A stretch of DNA of 64,000 nt, taken from assembly GCA_013396525.1 (NCBI GenBank), contig VWYX01000889.1, positions 40,279-104,278 on the forward strand, given 5' to 3'. Origin of the DNA: Chaetorhynchus papuensis. Lineage: Eukaryota > Chordata > Aves > Passeriformes > Rhipiduridae. The notes below the pieces were generated by a model that did not search any database, was not told the origin of the DNA, and saw only the letters and a program-made list of their open reading frames with translations. Each line of letters starts with the position of its first letter. Position 1 is the stretch's first letter. Made by a program: the position numbers and the translations under genes. Of this stretch, positions 15,001 to 28,300 are shown piece after piece.

Positions 15001-16941
15001 GGAGCACCGGTGAATCCAGCACCTCTGTGCTGCTGAGGCTGTGATGTGAACCAGGCGTGCACCTCAGCGCCCTTGGGAGCGACTCCCTCCCTCTCACCTG
15101 CTCTCCAACCTGGCATCAGAAAGCCACCTTGTATCAGACTGCCTCGGTGATTCATGTTCAAGCCATGCACAACTGAGGCTGACTTTGGTACTTAAACAAT
15201 CCTGACACGCAGTTTATAGCACTGACCCTGTCATGAAACTGGAGCCTGATCTGGTACCATTTTTGGTGTCTCCTGTGAAGCGTCTCTAAACATGAAAATC
15301 TACTGAACTTTGACATTTTAAAGGAACATAAACATCTGGCTTTGGAATTGAGACTGGTGCAATGGTTAAAGCAAGACTCAGGGTGTAAAGATAAAGACTT
15401 TGAATAATTTCTCTTGAGAGGTAAAAGTACGTAATTGCTAATAAAAAGAAGCAGAGAAAGGCATGTAAGTTATAAAGACAGAGCTTAACAGGTAAATGTT
15501 TTCGGATTTTGATCTTATTTCACAGCTAGCACCATGGAGTTCTTCCCTATGGGAAATACATTGCAGTCTATTTTTTTTGGATAAAAGATGTGGAAAGTAA
15601 AGACTGGTAGTAAAGCTGCCAGTATTATTTCTGCCACGTGAATCTTGAGACTTCAGGGTTTCTACAGTGACATTTGTTTATTTGTTTTTCATTCCACAGA
15701 CAAAGCAAGGCTGTGCTAAATAAAATAAGGTATAATTACATGAAAAATTAAGATGTATCAGGACACTCTGACATACACATAATATAAAATGTGGATATTA
15801 TCAGAAAATTACCACCTCACTAAAAAACCCTTCTATGAATTCTGAGCATGACTTCTTATTTTACTGGCAAGGATTTTTTTAGCATTCTCACTACTTTTAA
15901 ATCTCATGTTTATTGCAAAACATGTAGTTGCTGGGTTATATAAAGGATTACAGTAATCAGTTATATTTAAATGGCATGTTAGTTGTCTAAGTAGTAGTTT
16001 ATCATGAATTACTTATAGAAAATGTAATTTAAATGAGTAATCTCTTTCTCTTATGTCAAAAAGAAATTCAGACTAATTCCATTTTTGCCTTTTAGATTTT
16101 CTAAAATTATTTTCATGAAGAAAACCTCAGACCCCTACAACCCAGTATAAAAAGACAGCATTTATCAATTAGATTTCCATTATCTAATACTTGAGTGTTA
16201 GCAAAATGTCAAAAAAAGGTAGAGTTTCATGTCCTATATCTCTCCCAAGACTAATGACATGGACAAATATTTCAGACTTTAGACTGATCAGTACGAAGTT
16301 ACTTGGAACTATTATTAACTCTTCTCCCTGATGTTATCCTTCCCTCTGTGGCCTCACTGAACTGTTCTTTTCCAAAACACTCCAGCTTATATCTTGATAA
16401 TACTCTGTTGTATTTATTAAGTCAAATCATGACACATTTATGGCAGTAACAATTTATTTTCATATAAACAAAGTTAAAATCAAACATCTGAGCAACGACC
16501 ATGATTTTTGTTTCATTGGTTACCTTGAAATCTGTGTATCCAAATTCTCAAACCAGTTTTCATTTTTCAAGCAACTAAATTCATACCACACTGTACATAA
16601 CTTTTCACCTGGCTTCCTTGCTGCAGAACAAGCAATTTTTCTTGGTTAGCAACCATCTTGTACCTTGCTAGCATATACAGTGCTGTATTATGTCTGCATA
16701 GCCAATGCTGTCTCAGTTAAAAACCAGGAAAAAAGTCTTTACAGCTAATACATCCATCAGGTTTTATTACTGATTTCAAATTACTCTCTTTTAATTAAGG
16801 AAATTTGCATCCTGACATGAATATGGATTGTTGTCTCGTGTTCACTGCATCACTCTACTTTTTACACAGCATTTGACAAAAGCACTGCTGTGTGTATCTC
16901 AGGGTCGTTCTTCCTCAAGCCAATCTGCCAGCAAATTGCTT
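1..16941. other. AT-rich noncoding stretch, no gene recognised
   Basis: No reading frame here shows a domain or motif I recognise. Open frames stay at about 110 codons or fewer, as expected by chance in AT-rich DNA. The stretch holds a 15-base T run at 1562-1576 and very AT-rich tracts around 2620-2760 and 3170-3290. Modestly GC-richer patches lie at about 9110-9370, 13500-13700 and 15000-15170; they may be decayed repeats or conserved noncoding elements, which I cannot distinguish. Several splice-like acceptor and donor pairs occur, but those I checked enclose stops in all frames. I saw no interspersed repeat with certainty. Intron or intergenic status is unknown. Confidence 0.6.
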
Positions 16942-17009
16942 TTTCATCCCTTAATGCAATGTATGAATGAATAGAAAGATTACGTAGGTACACAGTTTTC
17001 ATGGTTTGT
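16942..17009 (+). repeat. Left arm of a 68-bp inverted repeat
   Basis: This segment runs from TTTCATCCCTTAATG to CATGGTTTGT. It is the reverse complement of 18573-18640 at 67 of 68 positions; the single difference is G at 16978 here against the equivalent of A in the other arm. Similarity stops abruptly at both edges. The arm is not a low-complexity sequence and does not match CR1 or an LTR that I know. The arms are 1563 bp apart and enclose a CR1 fragment. No target-site duplication is visible outside the pair, which argues against an ordinary DNA transposon. A duplication formed at the breakpoints of a small inversion is a reasonable explanation. Confidence 0.95.
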
Positions 17010-17344
17010 AATAGACTAGTTCTTTTGAGTTGATGTTATTTTCTTAGTTTGCAGAAATCATGGTCTTTTCCAAGCTTGTAAAAAACCCTAAAGCTGCCAG
17101 CATGCATACACAGAAGTTTCTACCTCTGATTTGTTATCTAGACATTGTCTCACAACACAGACCCTGAAACAGGCAGTAGTCTCAGGCAACAGCTCAGCAT
17201 TGCAAAAGGGCACCAGTTAATACAAGTGGGAATATCTGTTTTTAAAATATATTTGTATATATAAAAATTACAGTTAAATTACATATATGTATCTCCATCT
17301 ATCTGTACAAAATACATTACATATATATGCAAGTTTTACAAGAA
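17010..17344. other. Noncoding spacer inside the inverted repeat, left of CR1
   Basis: AT-rich sequence with TA/CA-rich runs at about 17235-17335 directly before the CR1 start. No gene, exon or further repeat was recognised. Confidence 0.5.
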
Positions 17345-17734
17345 GTGGCTGAGGGAGCTGGGGCTGTTTAGCCTGGAGGACAGGAGGCTCAGGAGGGACC
17401 TTATTGCTCTCTACAGCTGCATGAAAGGAAATTGTAGCCAAATGGGGGTTGGTCTCTTCTCCCAAGTCACAAGCGACAGGACAAGAGGAAATAGCTTCAA
17501 GTTGCACCAGGGGAGGTTCAGGTTGGATACTGGGACAAATTTCACGAGAAAATTATCAAGCAGTGAAACAGGCTGCCCAGGGAAGTGGTTGAGTCACTAT
17601 CCCTGGAGATATTTAAAAGACATGTAGATGTGGCACTTGGAGCCATTTAGTGGTGAACATGGCAGTGTTAGGTTAATGGCTGGAATCAATGACATTAAAC
17701 ATCTTTTCCAACCTACAGGTTTTGGTGATTCTAT
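17345..17734 (+). mobile_element. CR1 LINE, 5'-truncated 3' end fragment
   Basis: About 390 bp match the 3' end of avian CR1 retrotransposons as I know them. The order is typical: GAGGGAGCTGGGGCTGTT, then CCTGGAGGACAGGAGGCTCAG, TTGCTCTCTACAGCTGCATG, GGTTGGTCTCTTCTCCCA, AGCGACAGGACAAGAGGAAA, CAGGGGAGGTTCAGGTTGGA, GGCTGCCCAGGGAAGTGGTTGAGTCA, ending near TTTTCCAACCTACAGG and GATTCTAT. The sense strand is the + strand. The 5' truncation and lack of an intact reverse transcriptase make it immobile. The usual terminal 8-bp (ATTCTATG)n tail is reduced to a single partial unit that runs into AC/AT-rich sequence. It sits between the two arms of the 68-bp inverted repeat. Confidence 0.95.
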
Positions 17735-18572
17735 ACATTTACACATATATCTATATGTACATATGTATAATATATTCTTTTAAAATACACTATTTAAACA
17801 CTGTCTTTAATAGAAAACTTTGCTATTTGCTCAGGAGGCAAAAATTTCTCAATCCTACTGAGTACAGGAAAGGTAGACCAGCACAGGAGGTGACCTATAT
17901 GAACAGACAGGAATGGAAGGATAACCTACACAGCCAGTATCCACATTTCCTTGAGAATTGGGAGTGTCATCATTACCAGCTTGTTACCTCCCCTTTTCTT
18001 GACTCTTCCTATTTTCCATGCTTTACTTGAGAGTTTTCTGTTGCATCCCATCATTTTCCTTCCCACTTTTTTCCCCTCTTTGAATTTTTTGTCTGCCTTC
18101 TCTTTGACTTCAGTTTACCTTAAAGGATTCAAAACAGTAGCAGTGAACTTTAAATCACTGTCATTCAAATAGGATCAGAATTATGTCAGAGGAGCTCACA
18201 CCTCCCTACCAATGTGTGCTTATAGAAAATGACTTCTGGCTTCTCAAAATGTAAATGCTCATTATGGAGGGAGAAATATGTCGTAGAAAGGAGACACTAA
18301 AAAAGCAAGAGGTTTCACACCCCCCTCCTTACTTCTCATGCAGTTCACAGAAGGTGCCACATTTCATTTCACTCTAAAACCAGCTCAGGCTTTGGTCTGA
18401 AAAGATCTGGAATATTATATCTGTGTCCTGTCCTCTTTGGGTCATCCACAAGTGATCTGGGATTTTCACACATGATATCTGTGAAATAACTCAGGAATAC
18501 TGAGCACTATATATTAAGTCAGTATTAGTGTCAAAATAAGAAACTAAACAAAAGAAAAAAGGACCTCGAGAA
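17735..18572. other. Noncoding spacer inside the inverted repeat, right of CR1
   Basis: The first 40 bases are an alternating TA/CA-rich tract. The rest is unique AT-rich sequence with a pyrimidine-rich patch at about 17985-18110. Reading frames here are short and without recognisable features. Confidence 0.5.
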
Positions 18573-18640
18573 ACAAACCATGAAAACTGTGTACCTACGT
18601 AATTTTTCTATTCATTCATACATTGCATTAAGGGATGAAA
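18573..18640 (-). repeat. Right arm of a 68-bp inverted repeat
   Basis: Reverse complement of 16942-17009 with one mismatch, running from ACAAACCATGAAAACTG to AGGGATGAAA. Beyond both edges the flanks diverge completely: the left arm continues outward into GCAAATTGCTT, while this one continues into GAGAAAAAAA. Such high identity implies either a recent event or strong conservation of both arms. Confidence 0.95.
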
Positions 18641-19251
18641 GAGAAAAAAAATCAAACTTTTTCTGTTCAAAATGATTATAAAGTTATCCATGTTTCTAAA
18701 CAGTCAAAGAATGTACATAATGTTGCTTCTTCCTTCCTTCAGTAATCAAATAATTCCAAGGCATCCGAGCTCCTCATTTACTACTCTGCACTGTTGGTGT
18801 GTTGATTTAAGATAGCAGTATTGTCACCATCACATTTTGAATTCATTAACAACCTCATTATCAGGTAACTGTGAAATTTTTAAGGAAATGCCAACAAAAA
18901 GATGAAAATCTTTCCTCCTCATCAGGATGTGAGAATGTTCCCTTGTTCTCTCAGGGTTTTTATTGCCTTTTGCACAGCTTGACCTCACATTGCTCTTTTC
19001 CTCGCAAATATATCTTCTTACATAGAAACTATAAAACAGCCATATTGGTAACATTACTTCAAGGATTAATTTATATTTACTTAATTTGTCTGTAACAGAA
19101 TATCTATGAATGTTCAGTCACAACACTTACTTAATTGAATAATGAATTATTTATTTATTCACAAACATGACTGGACCTCCTTTGGCAGTGTATGAGCACA
19201 GTATTTTTTAGTTCTTAAACATGTCTTAAATTTGGGATTGGGGGCATTTGG
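18641..19251. other. Noncoding AT-rich spacer
   Basis: Unique AT-rich sequence between the inverted repeat and a CR1 fragment. No gene recognised; the overlapping opposite-strand frames at 18830-19095 have no recognisable features. Confidence 0.5.
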
Positions 19252-19320
19252 TGCTAAAGTTGGAAGGGACCACTGAGGTCACCTAGTCCAACTCACCTGC
19301 TCAATACAGAACTTCAGCTC
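19252..19320 (-). mobile_element. CR1 LINE 3' end fragment, short, minus strand
   Basis: The string TTGGAAGGGACCACTGAGGT followed by CACCTAGTCCAACTCACCTGCTC is the reverse complement of the CR1 3' terminal region. In avian CR1 this reads TTGGAAGGGACCT...GTCATCTAGTCCAACCCCCTGC. Only about 70 bp are recognisable and there is no terminal ATTCTATG tail. The element is therefore oriented to the left and heavily truncated. Confidence 0.8.
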
Positions 19321-22300
19321 TGCATTAAAAATTACAGAGTAGCATGCAGACCACTTCTGATCTTTTTATGGTGTAAGTATCACTTACCCATCACTCAGCC
19401 AAAACTATTCAAATAAGGGATATTATTTTTCTTTTGTTGACCTAAAAAGATCTACAACATTTTCTGGTTAGTTCTTAAAGGTTGAAAACAAAGAAAAAGA
19501 AGACTAAAATAAAATGAAGGAGCCAAAATAGCAAATGTTCTTGCCTACTGATATGAAGTCCACACTTCCACTGGACTCTTAGGAAATAACTAGTAGAGAA
19601 GAATTAGTAGAAATATAATAAATAAGTAACACAGATGACTGAAGAACAGAGATATGAAACACTTCCCAACAAAGCACTCTAGATAACTTTCTTGTAAATC
19701 ACATTCTCAAAGTTCCAAATAGTTGCCAGCACTTTCTGCCTTTGTCTAAGTATGAGACACTTGTGGAAATAACAGTTCAATTCAGCACAGAAAAAATCAC
19801 AGATTTGTTCAGTTGACGTCCCTGACAAAAGACAGTTAACTGATTACATATGCCATCCTGCCTCGAGTCTCCTAGCAGGAAACTGCAAGAGAAGTAACAA
19901 TCTTTGTCATACACAGCTTTTTGTGTGTGTATGAATCATAGCACAAATCTGAATAACACCACCAGCTGGTGCAAACGTATGGACAATAGCAGGGAGCACT
20001 ACATTGTTCAGGTTTAGGATTTAGAAGAAAGATTGAGGCTGCTTTCATTTTCTCTTTGTCCCCATTTTTCAGATATTTCACAGAACTATGTTCATGCTTT
20101 TACAAAACTAATTCCAAGATGTTCAGGAACTCCATTAATGATTTATTTTAGCACCTTAAAATGAGCACAAATGTTGACAATATATTGAATGTTAAAATTT
20201 CTCAAGCGTTTCCTTATATTATTTAAATAGCTGTTTTACAAGTTCTATGTTGTATTCTGATCCTCCTATCTCTTGAGAGCATATTTACCTAAATAAGTTT
20301 ATTCAGCTTGCCAACTATTTTAAAATTGATTAATTTCATCTACTGTTCATTAATCTGTATAACTATTTTCTCCTTGTATTTCTATCCCCTCTGCAATCCA
20401 TTTATAAGAGCTTTTATCCCTGTACTGCCAACTGGGAAAACCTTTAATGAGTTGAAAGCTGTAGTAAGAGATTTCCTGTTTTGTATCAATGCCTGCTGGA
20501 ATGTTCTTTGTTTGATGAGTACAAGGACAGACCTAAAGAACAGTGACCTGGATATGTGGCACTAAACTTTCAGGGTTTACAACTGATTTTTACAAAATCC
20601 AGTACCACTTAGTAGGCTTGAATGATGCTGCTTTCACTCTGGAAAATATGGAGTTGATAAATAGGATTTTAAACAATAGAGATTGGACATATATTCTCCA
20701 AGTATTCTTAAGTAGAACACTGTAACTCAGTAATCTTCAAGAGTTCCCACTGGGTTTCATAATGGTCTCTAGTCTAGGCTAGCCCAGTACTACAGCACCT
20801 CAAAATCAAATTGAAGAGAATTTATTTGAGAGGAACTACCTGCAAAAAGGAATTCGGCATTTTTGTTAGTAAATCTAATGATTTGTTCTGCATGACCTTT
20901 GCCTTTTGCTCCTTAATTTCTCTTTCACATGCCTTTCTCCAATCACCAAGTTTTCTGCATCCTGAAATAACAGTCTAAATGAATCTTAGAGTTAAAAAAT
21001 AATATGAAGAAACAATTACCTGAGGAGGAAATTTCTCTTTGCTTTTTAAATTATGGGAAATAATTTTCTTGCAGCAGAATAATCTTGATTTTCTAGTAGT
21101 TTCTACCTCTCCATGGAGGAATTTGATAGCTCAAACTCCAGCAGAGTCAAAACCATCTGTGTTCTGATGGCATCAGTTTTACATCTGAATTCTTATCAGT
21201 GATCCTAAGAGCCATTCTGCAATTATCTTATAGAGCATAAACTATTAATACTAATGACATACTAATTAAAATCACTTCTGTTACACTTGAAGACAGAGGA
21301 AACACCCCTGTGGATGGCAAAGAAAATGCCAGCGGGTCAATGAAATTTTGTAATCCCTATTTTAAATATTATCTTATCAGAGGAAAATCAATCTAACACC
21401 AGTTACATGTTACAAATGAGGGTTGGGGGTTTTTTAAGCATCATTTTTGTCTTTAACATGAACAGTTATTGTGATAACACCTGCTATATACAGGTGTTCA
21501 TTTGCACTAAGATCTCATAGGCTAATGGGCAAATAATGATGAATTTCTATTATTTCTTTTATGAAAAAATAAGTTTGTTGAACAATTTTAGCAAGGTATG
21601 TGCCATAGTAAAAACTTATGACTAGATAACCCATATAAATTCCTCAGGACTCTAAATGAAAATTAAAACTGTCATAGGAAAATAACATTTTGGAAAAAAT
21701 ACCTCTTCGCCTCTCTTTTTGGAGCATTGACTATTCAAGAGCAGAAAAAGGCCATTTTCAGTAATTAAACTAGAATATATATTGTGTCTAATATAACCTA
21801 CTCTTTGCACTAAAAAATCAATAATATTAAGCAGCAGCATAAATCTCATCATTGATTATTTTATATTTCTTTAGTAGCTCTATAAAATGCATGGTGAAAT
21901 TTTTCTTTAAGTCACATTCAGCATAGTTTGGTCAGAGGATTCCCTCTTAGTTTTATCTGAAACACATGGTCAGTATTTCACCTACAGTGCAGCAGTTAGA
22001 AATAGAGGCAAACAGGGATGCCTAGAGATTTAACCTCAGTGCTATTAGAGTACATTCTTATTAGTGAATGGTAGCAATTATGTTCTTTCTAGAGATATGA
22101 GCCTGCACGTTTTATGCCTGACCTAATTTAGTAGTATTCCATGAAATTAATCTTAAAAAAAACCCCAACAGAAACCATTTTTATAAATTTGCTGCTCATG
22201 TTAGAAATCTCAAGAGTTCTCATTAACAGAAAATTACATTCATGTGATCAAGAAAGCTTTTGTCATCCTGTAGATGAAATAGGCCTATGTGGAGTCATGA

Positions 22301-25300
22301 ACTAAATTGAAACGATTTGAAAAAGTAGCTAAAACAAAAAGAGGCTTTCTTCTGATGATCTTACTAAAAGGAAAAAGGAATATCACTAAGAAAACTGATT
22401 ATTCATGTGAAAAGATAGTTTGTATGAAAAAAATGCAGCTACCAAGGAAGTCCAGGCCTGGCATTGAATGTGTCTGTAGGTGCCCGAGGCAGATTTAGTC
22501 CCCTTGCTGCAGGGTCTTTGTTTGACACACAGGCAGATAGCTCTTAGAGCAGTCACTTGAACACTTCCAGAGGCAGCAAAGTCCTCTTAATTTGTACACA
22601 AATGGAAGCCTTCATTTTTTTCTATTATTAAAAGTAGGCTGGCATATCATGAGGTGCTGTAGAGTCCAGTTGGCTTCCTGAAGCTCTTGGAAGTTAACTA
22701 CTATTACTAATTTATAATATACAAATGTATATAATTGTATATATTTTTGTTTATGTATGTATCTTTAAAAATGTGATTTTTAATATGTACACTTCGTTTA
22801 TCTACAAAAAAGAGATGAGATAGACTTCTGCATAAGGGTAACTCATTCTCCATATTTATGGTTGGCATCTAAAGCTGTGGGTGTCTACTTGATCAAGGCC
22901 ATTGAGAAAGTCATTAAGGCTGTTAACTGCTGGTGAGGTCTGCTACACATACATTTCAAATTAAAAGAAGGGCAGAGAGAGGGAGAGGAGATGGTTTTGT
23001 GGCTTGTTGGTTTTAATTTTGTTATATTTTAAGAAAGTAAACCCTTCCAACTGTATCACAGCTGTTCCTTGACGTCAAAAAGTAGTTTTCAATCGTACAT
23101 CAAATCTCAAACTGCTATCTTCTCAAAAAAGTCATGATTTTATATAATGGAGAAACAGTAATCAATTCACTTCCTTATTTGCACAAGGAATATATTAGTT
23201 ACTGTCTCCCTTATGGGCACTTGCTGGAAAATATGTCCAGTACATTCTGAATCAGTGGTAGAACTGCTACCTTCCCAGCAGGCTTTGCACCAATTTATTC
23301 TCCCATAATCTGTTGAAAGTTAAGCATTCCTTCAGTGTGTGTATTTACTAATATGTTAAACTTGTGCTTTTTCCAGAAAGCTGCCTATTGGCATCAGCCA
23401 TTGAATTATTTTACTTTTCTAGATCCTTCCATGCATTTATTCTTCTAAGAGACTCAAGACAAATCCTATGGTAACTTTTAAGGAAAACTATCTATAGTCT
23501 GTATTTAATAAGGACTGCAGAGTCAAATGTCAAATTAAGATTAATTTGATTGCTCTTAATACTTCCAAAACTGGAAGCGCTCTGGCATGCCTATTTGTGT
23601 GTAACATCTCTGTTTAAATTATGAATTTGTAAACATTTCATTATTGCTTATGATTACTTCTAATAACAAAATCCACCCCAGTGTTGCAGGGAGCACTGGT
23701 GGTGGTTTGGGAGCTGGGACTCCTCCCTGGCTCCAGGCTCACCTAAGGTCCTTGCCTGGCCACGACATGAAGTTCTCACCGCTGCTTGCTCCTAAATACA
23801 AAAACAATGGCCTATCTACTTCACACCCAATATGCAGCTGCTCTAACAGATGGTGACCTAGTAAAAAGGTTAGAAGAAAAAATCCAAAATAATGATTTTG
23901 GTTGCAAACGATACCACTCACATCAAGAGAACTGGAACTGCTTTGCAAAGGCAGTCTGAGTTTCTGAGTGACTACTGATAATCAAAAATACCAGCAGAAG
24001 TCAAGGCAAATAGCTACTTAATGTTAAGTACAGCAAAATTAGTATCTGCATTTAAGAAATTTATTCTTAGGTAACATCAGTGCTAGTCTAGCCTAATCTA
24101 GACAGTGATGTAGCCAATTTACATTCATCTAAGAAGGATGTCACTAAGTACAATTTTTCCACCCCAAAGACAGGGACTATTATCTATGTGTGCCTTGTGA
24201 TGCCAGCAAATACCAACAACAGAATTAAGTTGGCTTAAGGAATTTTTGGTGCTATCTATGTTTAGTTTTTGTAATGCCTTCTGTTTCACATGCTGCATTG
24301 AAAACAGGTGGAGAAAAGTATTATGCCCTACTTCCTAGGCCTGTTCAGTTTGTCACCCAAGACTAATAGGTTGGCACAAAGGAGTTTTTTGAGACAAGAT
24401 TCCAGCTCTTCAGATGTGCAAGTTTCCCAGTGGTTATTCTCAGGTATTGCTTCCTGGCATAATTTCCCTTTCTATTTATGTAGAACAGGACTTTTTTCTT
24501 TTTGCAGAATGGGGCTTTTTTCTTTTAGATTGTTCTGAAGCTTACTTCAGTGATGAACATGGAAGTTCCTCCTTTCAGAGGAATTAAATATTTAGATAAT
24601 ACCCCTGAAGTCACTTGCTGAACATCTCTGTAAATAAGAATTGTGCATGCATTGTGTGCAGCCTCATTTGGTGTGGCTTATGGCTACCAAGAGCAGAGCA
24701 AAAAAAATTGATAAAGAGCAGGCCAGCTCACGTCCAGCAAGATGACACCAGCTTTGGAGTCCGGCCAGAACGTGGCTTCTGGACAAGCCAAACAAGACAA
24801 AACTTGTATGGGAGAGTGCTGAACTGAAGGCAGTTTTGGCTTGCTTGCCATGCCCTGCTGCCACACTTCTGGTTCCAGAGTGTCTCCCTGGGTCAGGCAG
24901 ACCCAGTGCAGCACCTGAACTGGCCCCACACGTCTGCAGAGCGTGCACATTGAGCAGTGCTGGGAGAGTCAGTCACAGGTGGCACACCAAGCTCCAGCAC
25001 TGGAGCTAAATTCTTCCTCGGTCTGGGAGAGAGAGCTTCTTCCAGTCTGTTTTTGTTACAGATAATGGAGTGTTGACTTGATTTTAATGGTTCAGAATTT
25101 TTTATTTACCCTTACTGGAAACACTGTAAGTATTATTCTTTTGTACAGTGTTGAGCAAACTTGAATGTGCAAGCAAACTCTGCCAGTTCCAAAATGAGAT
25201 CATTAGTGTACAAAATACATTTAGAACTTTTCCCAAAAAGTTTCCATAAAAGTAAATTTAATAATACACACATTTGTTACTTTCTTTGAAAAACAGATTT

Positions 25301-28300
25301 ATCTTTCAAAATGATCCTGTACTACTTATTGTCTCTGTGCCACTGAGAAGCACTTAAGACAAATGTTCTCTACTATTCTTCTTTCTTTAGAATGACAAGC
25401 GCTTTACAGGAACATTTATTTTACAAGACTGATATGAAACTCTGAAATGCTTTATGATTTGCTTATACTACATTTAAGTTCCTAGTGAAAACTCATGTTT
25501 TAGCTTAAAAAAAAATTCTTTTTCTTCACCTGCATTAGAAAGATTTGGTATTTGTTTTATGTATGAAAAATACTTGTCTACATCACCCTCAAGCCTGTGT
25601 TTGTTAAAGACAGACTTGCAGTCTGTATGTTTTGGTTTGTTTATTTTGAGAGACAAGATGTTTGATCTTTAAATGGGTGTTGACTGTGGGTTATTGAAAG
25701 CTCTGTATGGGCACAATGGAAAAAATACGTCCCACACATTTTAAAAAATCGATCACATTCCTTATGCCTAGTTTAGATTCATACTCAGTTCTTCATCTTT
25801 TCACTGTCATTCATTCTTCCTGTGCTAAAGATTTGATGGTTTCATTCCTTATTCTTCTAACTTGTTTTTTAAAACAATCTGATAACTTTAGCATCAATGG
25901 CAAACAAGTATTTCTTGTCTTGTGCACTAATTAGAATTCACCTTTTTATCTATTTAGTCATGCTTTCCTCTTCAGAAAATGTCATCAAATATAAAAAAAT
26001 AAAATTATATCAATTACACGTGTTCTATTTTTATAAATGTGTACATATTAATTAACAGTAGTAATTAACATGTAGCTATTCCAGCCTGTAAAACTTTTTC
26101 ACACTATTAAATGGCCTGGTGCTACAGAAATCAATGTGGAAACTCACATTCATGAGCTAGGATTTCCCTGTTAACTTGTTCTAAAACAAAAATGCCAGGC
26201 TCCTGTACAGGGCAGTGTCCAGAGATCAATATGCCAAGCTGCTGGAAGAAAAACTCATTGCAATTTCATATGAAGCAAGGTTGAGACAATGGGTTTTATA
26301 GAACAAACCAGATTTTGCACTCTTTCTCTCCAAAGCGAGCTCAGTGCTCATGAAGACTGAATTTTACTGGTTCAAAGTGGCTGCAGGCTGTCCAGATCAG
26401 CCTTGTCAAGCCCAGACTAACAGGATTCATTGGTCTCTTTAGATCAGAGACTTCATGTAAAGCTGAGAAAGAAATGAAACTAGACAGGAACCTTCTTACA
26501 AGTTACCTTGGAACATCCACAGAAATTGCTAACAGGCTGCTACACCACTGTCTCAGCACAGATGCTTTGCCTTCTTCCTCTGCCATGGCTCCACATCTAG
26601 ATCTTCACTGGACCACCACAGTAAATGGCAATGGTCCTGTGCACCACCTCTTTGAAATGTGGCTGGACAGAATCAGCATGGAATTAAGAAAAATAAATCT
26701 AGTTCTTATCAGTTTCTTTAAAATACTTTCTCCCACAAGGATCAGTACAATGTAGCCATGTAGAGAATATCTCAATAAATTGTGAGAGCTAGTTTATAGC
26801 CTTAAAATATAAAATATAAAAATATGCTTTTGTATTATTCTGATTTTACATACTTGAGCACAGCCTGTTCTGGTAGAAAAGAACAGCTGTCTGAAGTAAC
26901 TTCTTGTTACATCTCCAATGGCACATATTTTTCTATCTAGTTACAGATAATTATATGCAATTACAACATTTTAGTAATCTTTGTGAAACAGCTAATTTAG
27001 TTGTCTCTTTTTTTGTCTTTTTTGTCTTTTAATTTTCTCCCTTCACTTTCTGAAAAGTAATCTGAAATACAGAATGGATAAGAGAAGGATTTCACAACAG
27101 TTTTTAATAATCTTAAATGTGAAGCATCTGCATATCCCATCTTTATTGCTACAAACTTTGTCCAGGCATTAGAACACTGTATTGAGTACAGCTCTCCTGT
27201 ACCTCGTAAAGGGTTTTCAGACTTTTCAGACAGAAAAAAATCCAACCAAATGGAGTCAGTGCATGGCTGACTTTACATTGACTGTTCATTTAAAACTCCA
27301 AAGAGCCAAAGGTCCCCTCTAACTCTTCTCAGGACTTTCCCTTCTGGACTGCCAATGGAGCAAGTCCTTGCCCCTAAGTTGCTGCATGTGCTGTACTGCA
27401 CCAAAAAGAGACCAGTGCCAAAACTGCAAGGTGAATGCAGATTTTCTGCCTGTCATGCACTTCAGTCTATGCCCAGGTACTAAACTCCTTCTACACTGCA
27501 AGTGTGTGTGGTCTTTTAACAAGTAGGCATAACAGAGTATAAAAAAAGATTGCTTCATACAAAAAAAGAGTAATTTATTTGTAAATTTTTATAATACCTT
27601 AATTAGACTAGCTAATTAATGCTTCTGGAGCCTGTGAATTCTGCCTTTCTCAAGCAGGAGAAATTGGAGAACTGTAGAAATCCTTGAAAATCTTGGCCAT
27701 TACTAAAATTACTTTAATTCCAATGAGATTTCTTCTTGAAACACAGAATTTTTTCCCCCCAAAACCTGCAGTGAGTCCCATAAGGTACGTACACAGAATA
27801 AAATGAAAACAAACTATCTTTGATTGTTCAGAGCTCAGCAACCAGAAGGAGAATCAAGGTTAAATGGAGATGCAAATATTATATGGTTCTTAGTATCAAG
27901 CTATTTCACTGTTGCACTAAAGCCAACCAGTTTTGTAATATTACATAACATTCTTGCACTTCCAAATAATGGGGTGTGTATCATCTTTGAGTACTTAATT
28001 TTGGTAAAGGTTTGCTAATCTACGGACAAACACATGCAGCCTAGTTTTCACTAGAGTTAGTAAAACAGAACTTCTGGACACAGGGTATGGAACAGGCAAA
28101 ACCACAGTTCTGGGATTTCTGCAATAGTGTGTTTATATAGTGAGTGAGTAAGTAAGTTGTAAATAAGGAAGCTTGTTTCAAGTAGGGGCTGTGTAAACAA
28201 TTTTGTACAGTTCTAGCATTTTAAAGGCAACTGCAATATGGAGAAAAGAATAAATGTAGGCTTGTAGAAGGAGACCTGTTTCATCTGTTGACTGCCATTT

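Noticed and set aside
16942..18640. Reading the inverted-repeat unit as a DNA transposon
   Set aside because: There is no target-site duplication, the termini do not match hAT, Tc1/mariner or piggyBac ends, and no transposase remnant lies inside. It is kept as an unexplained structure instead.
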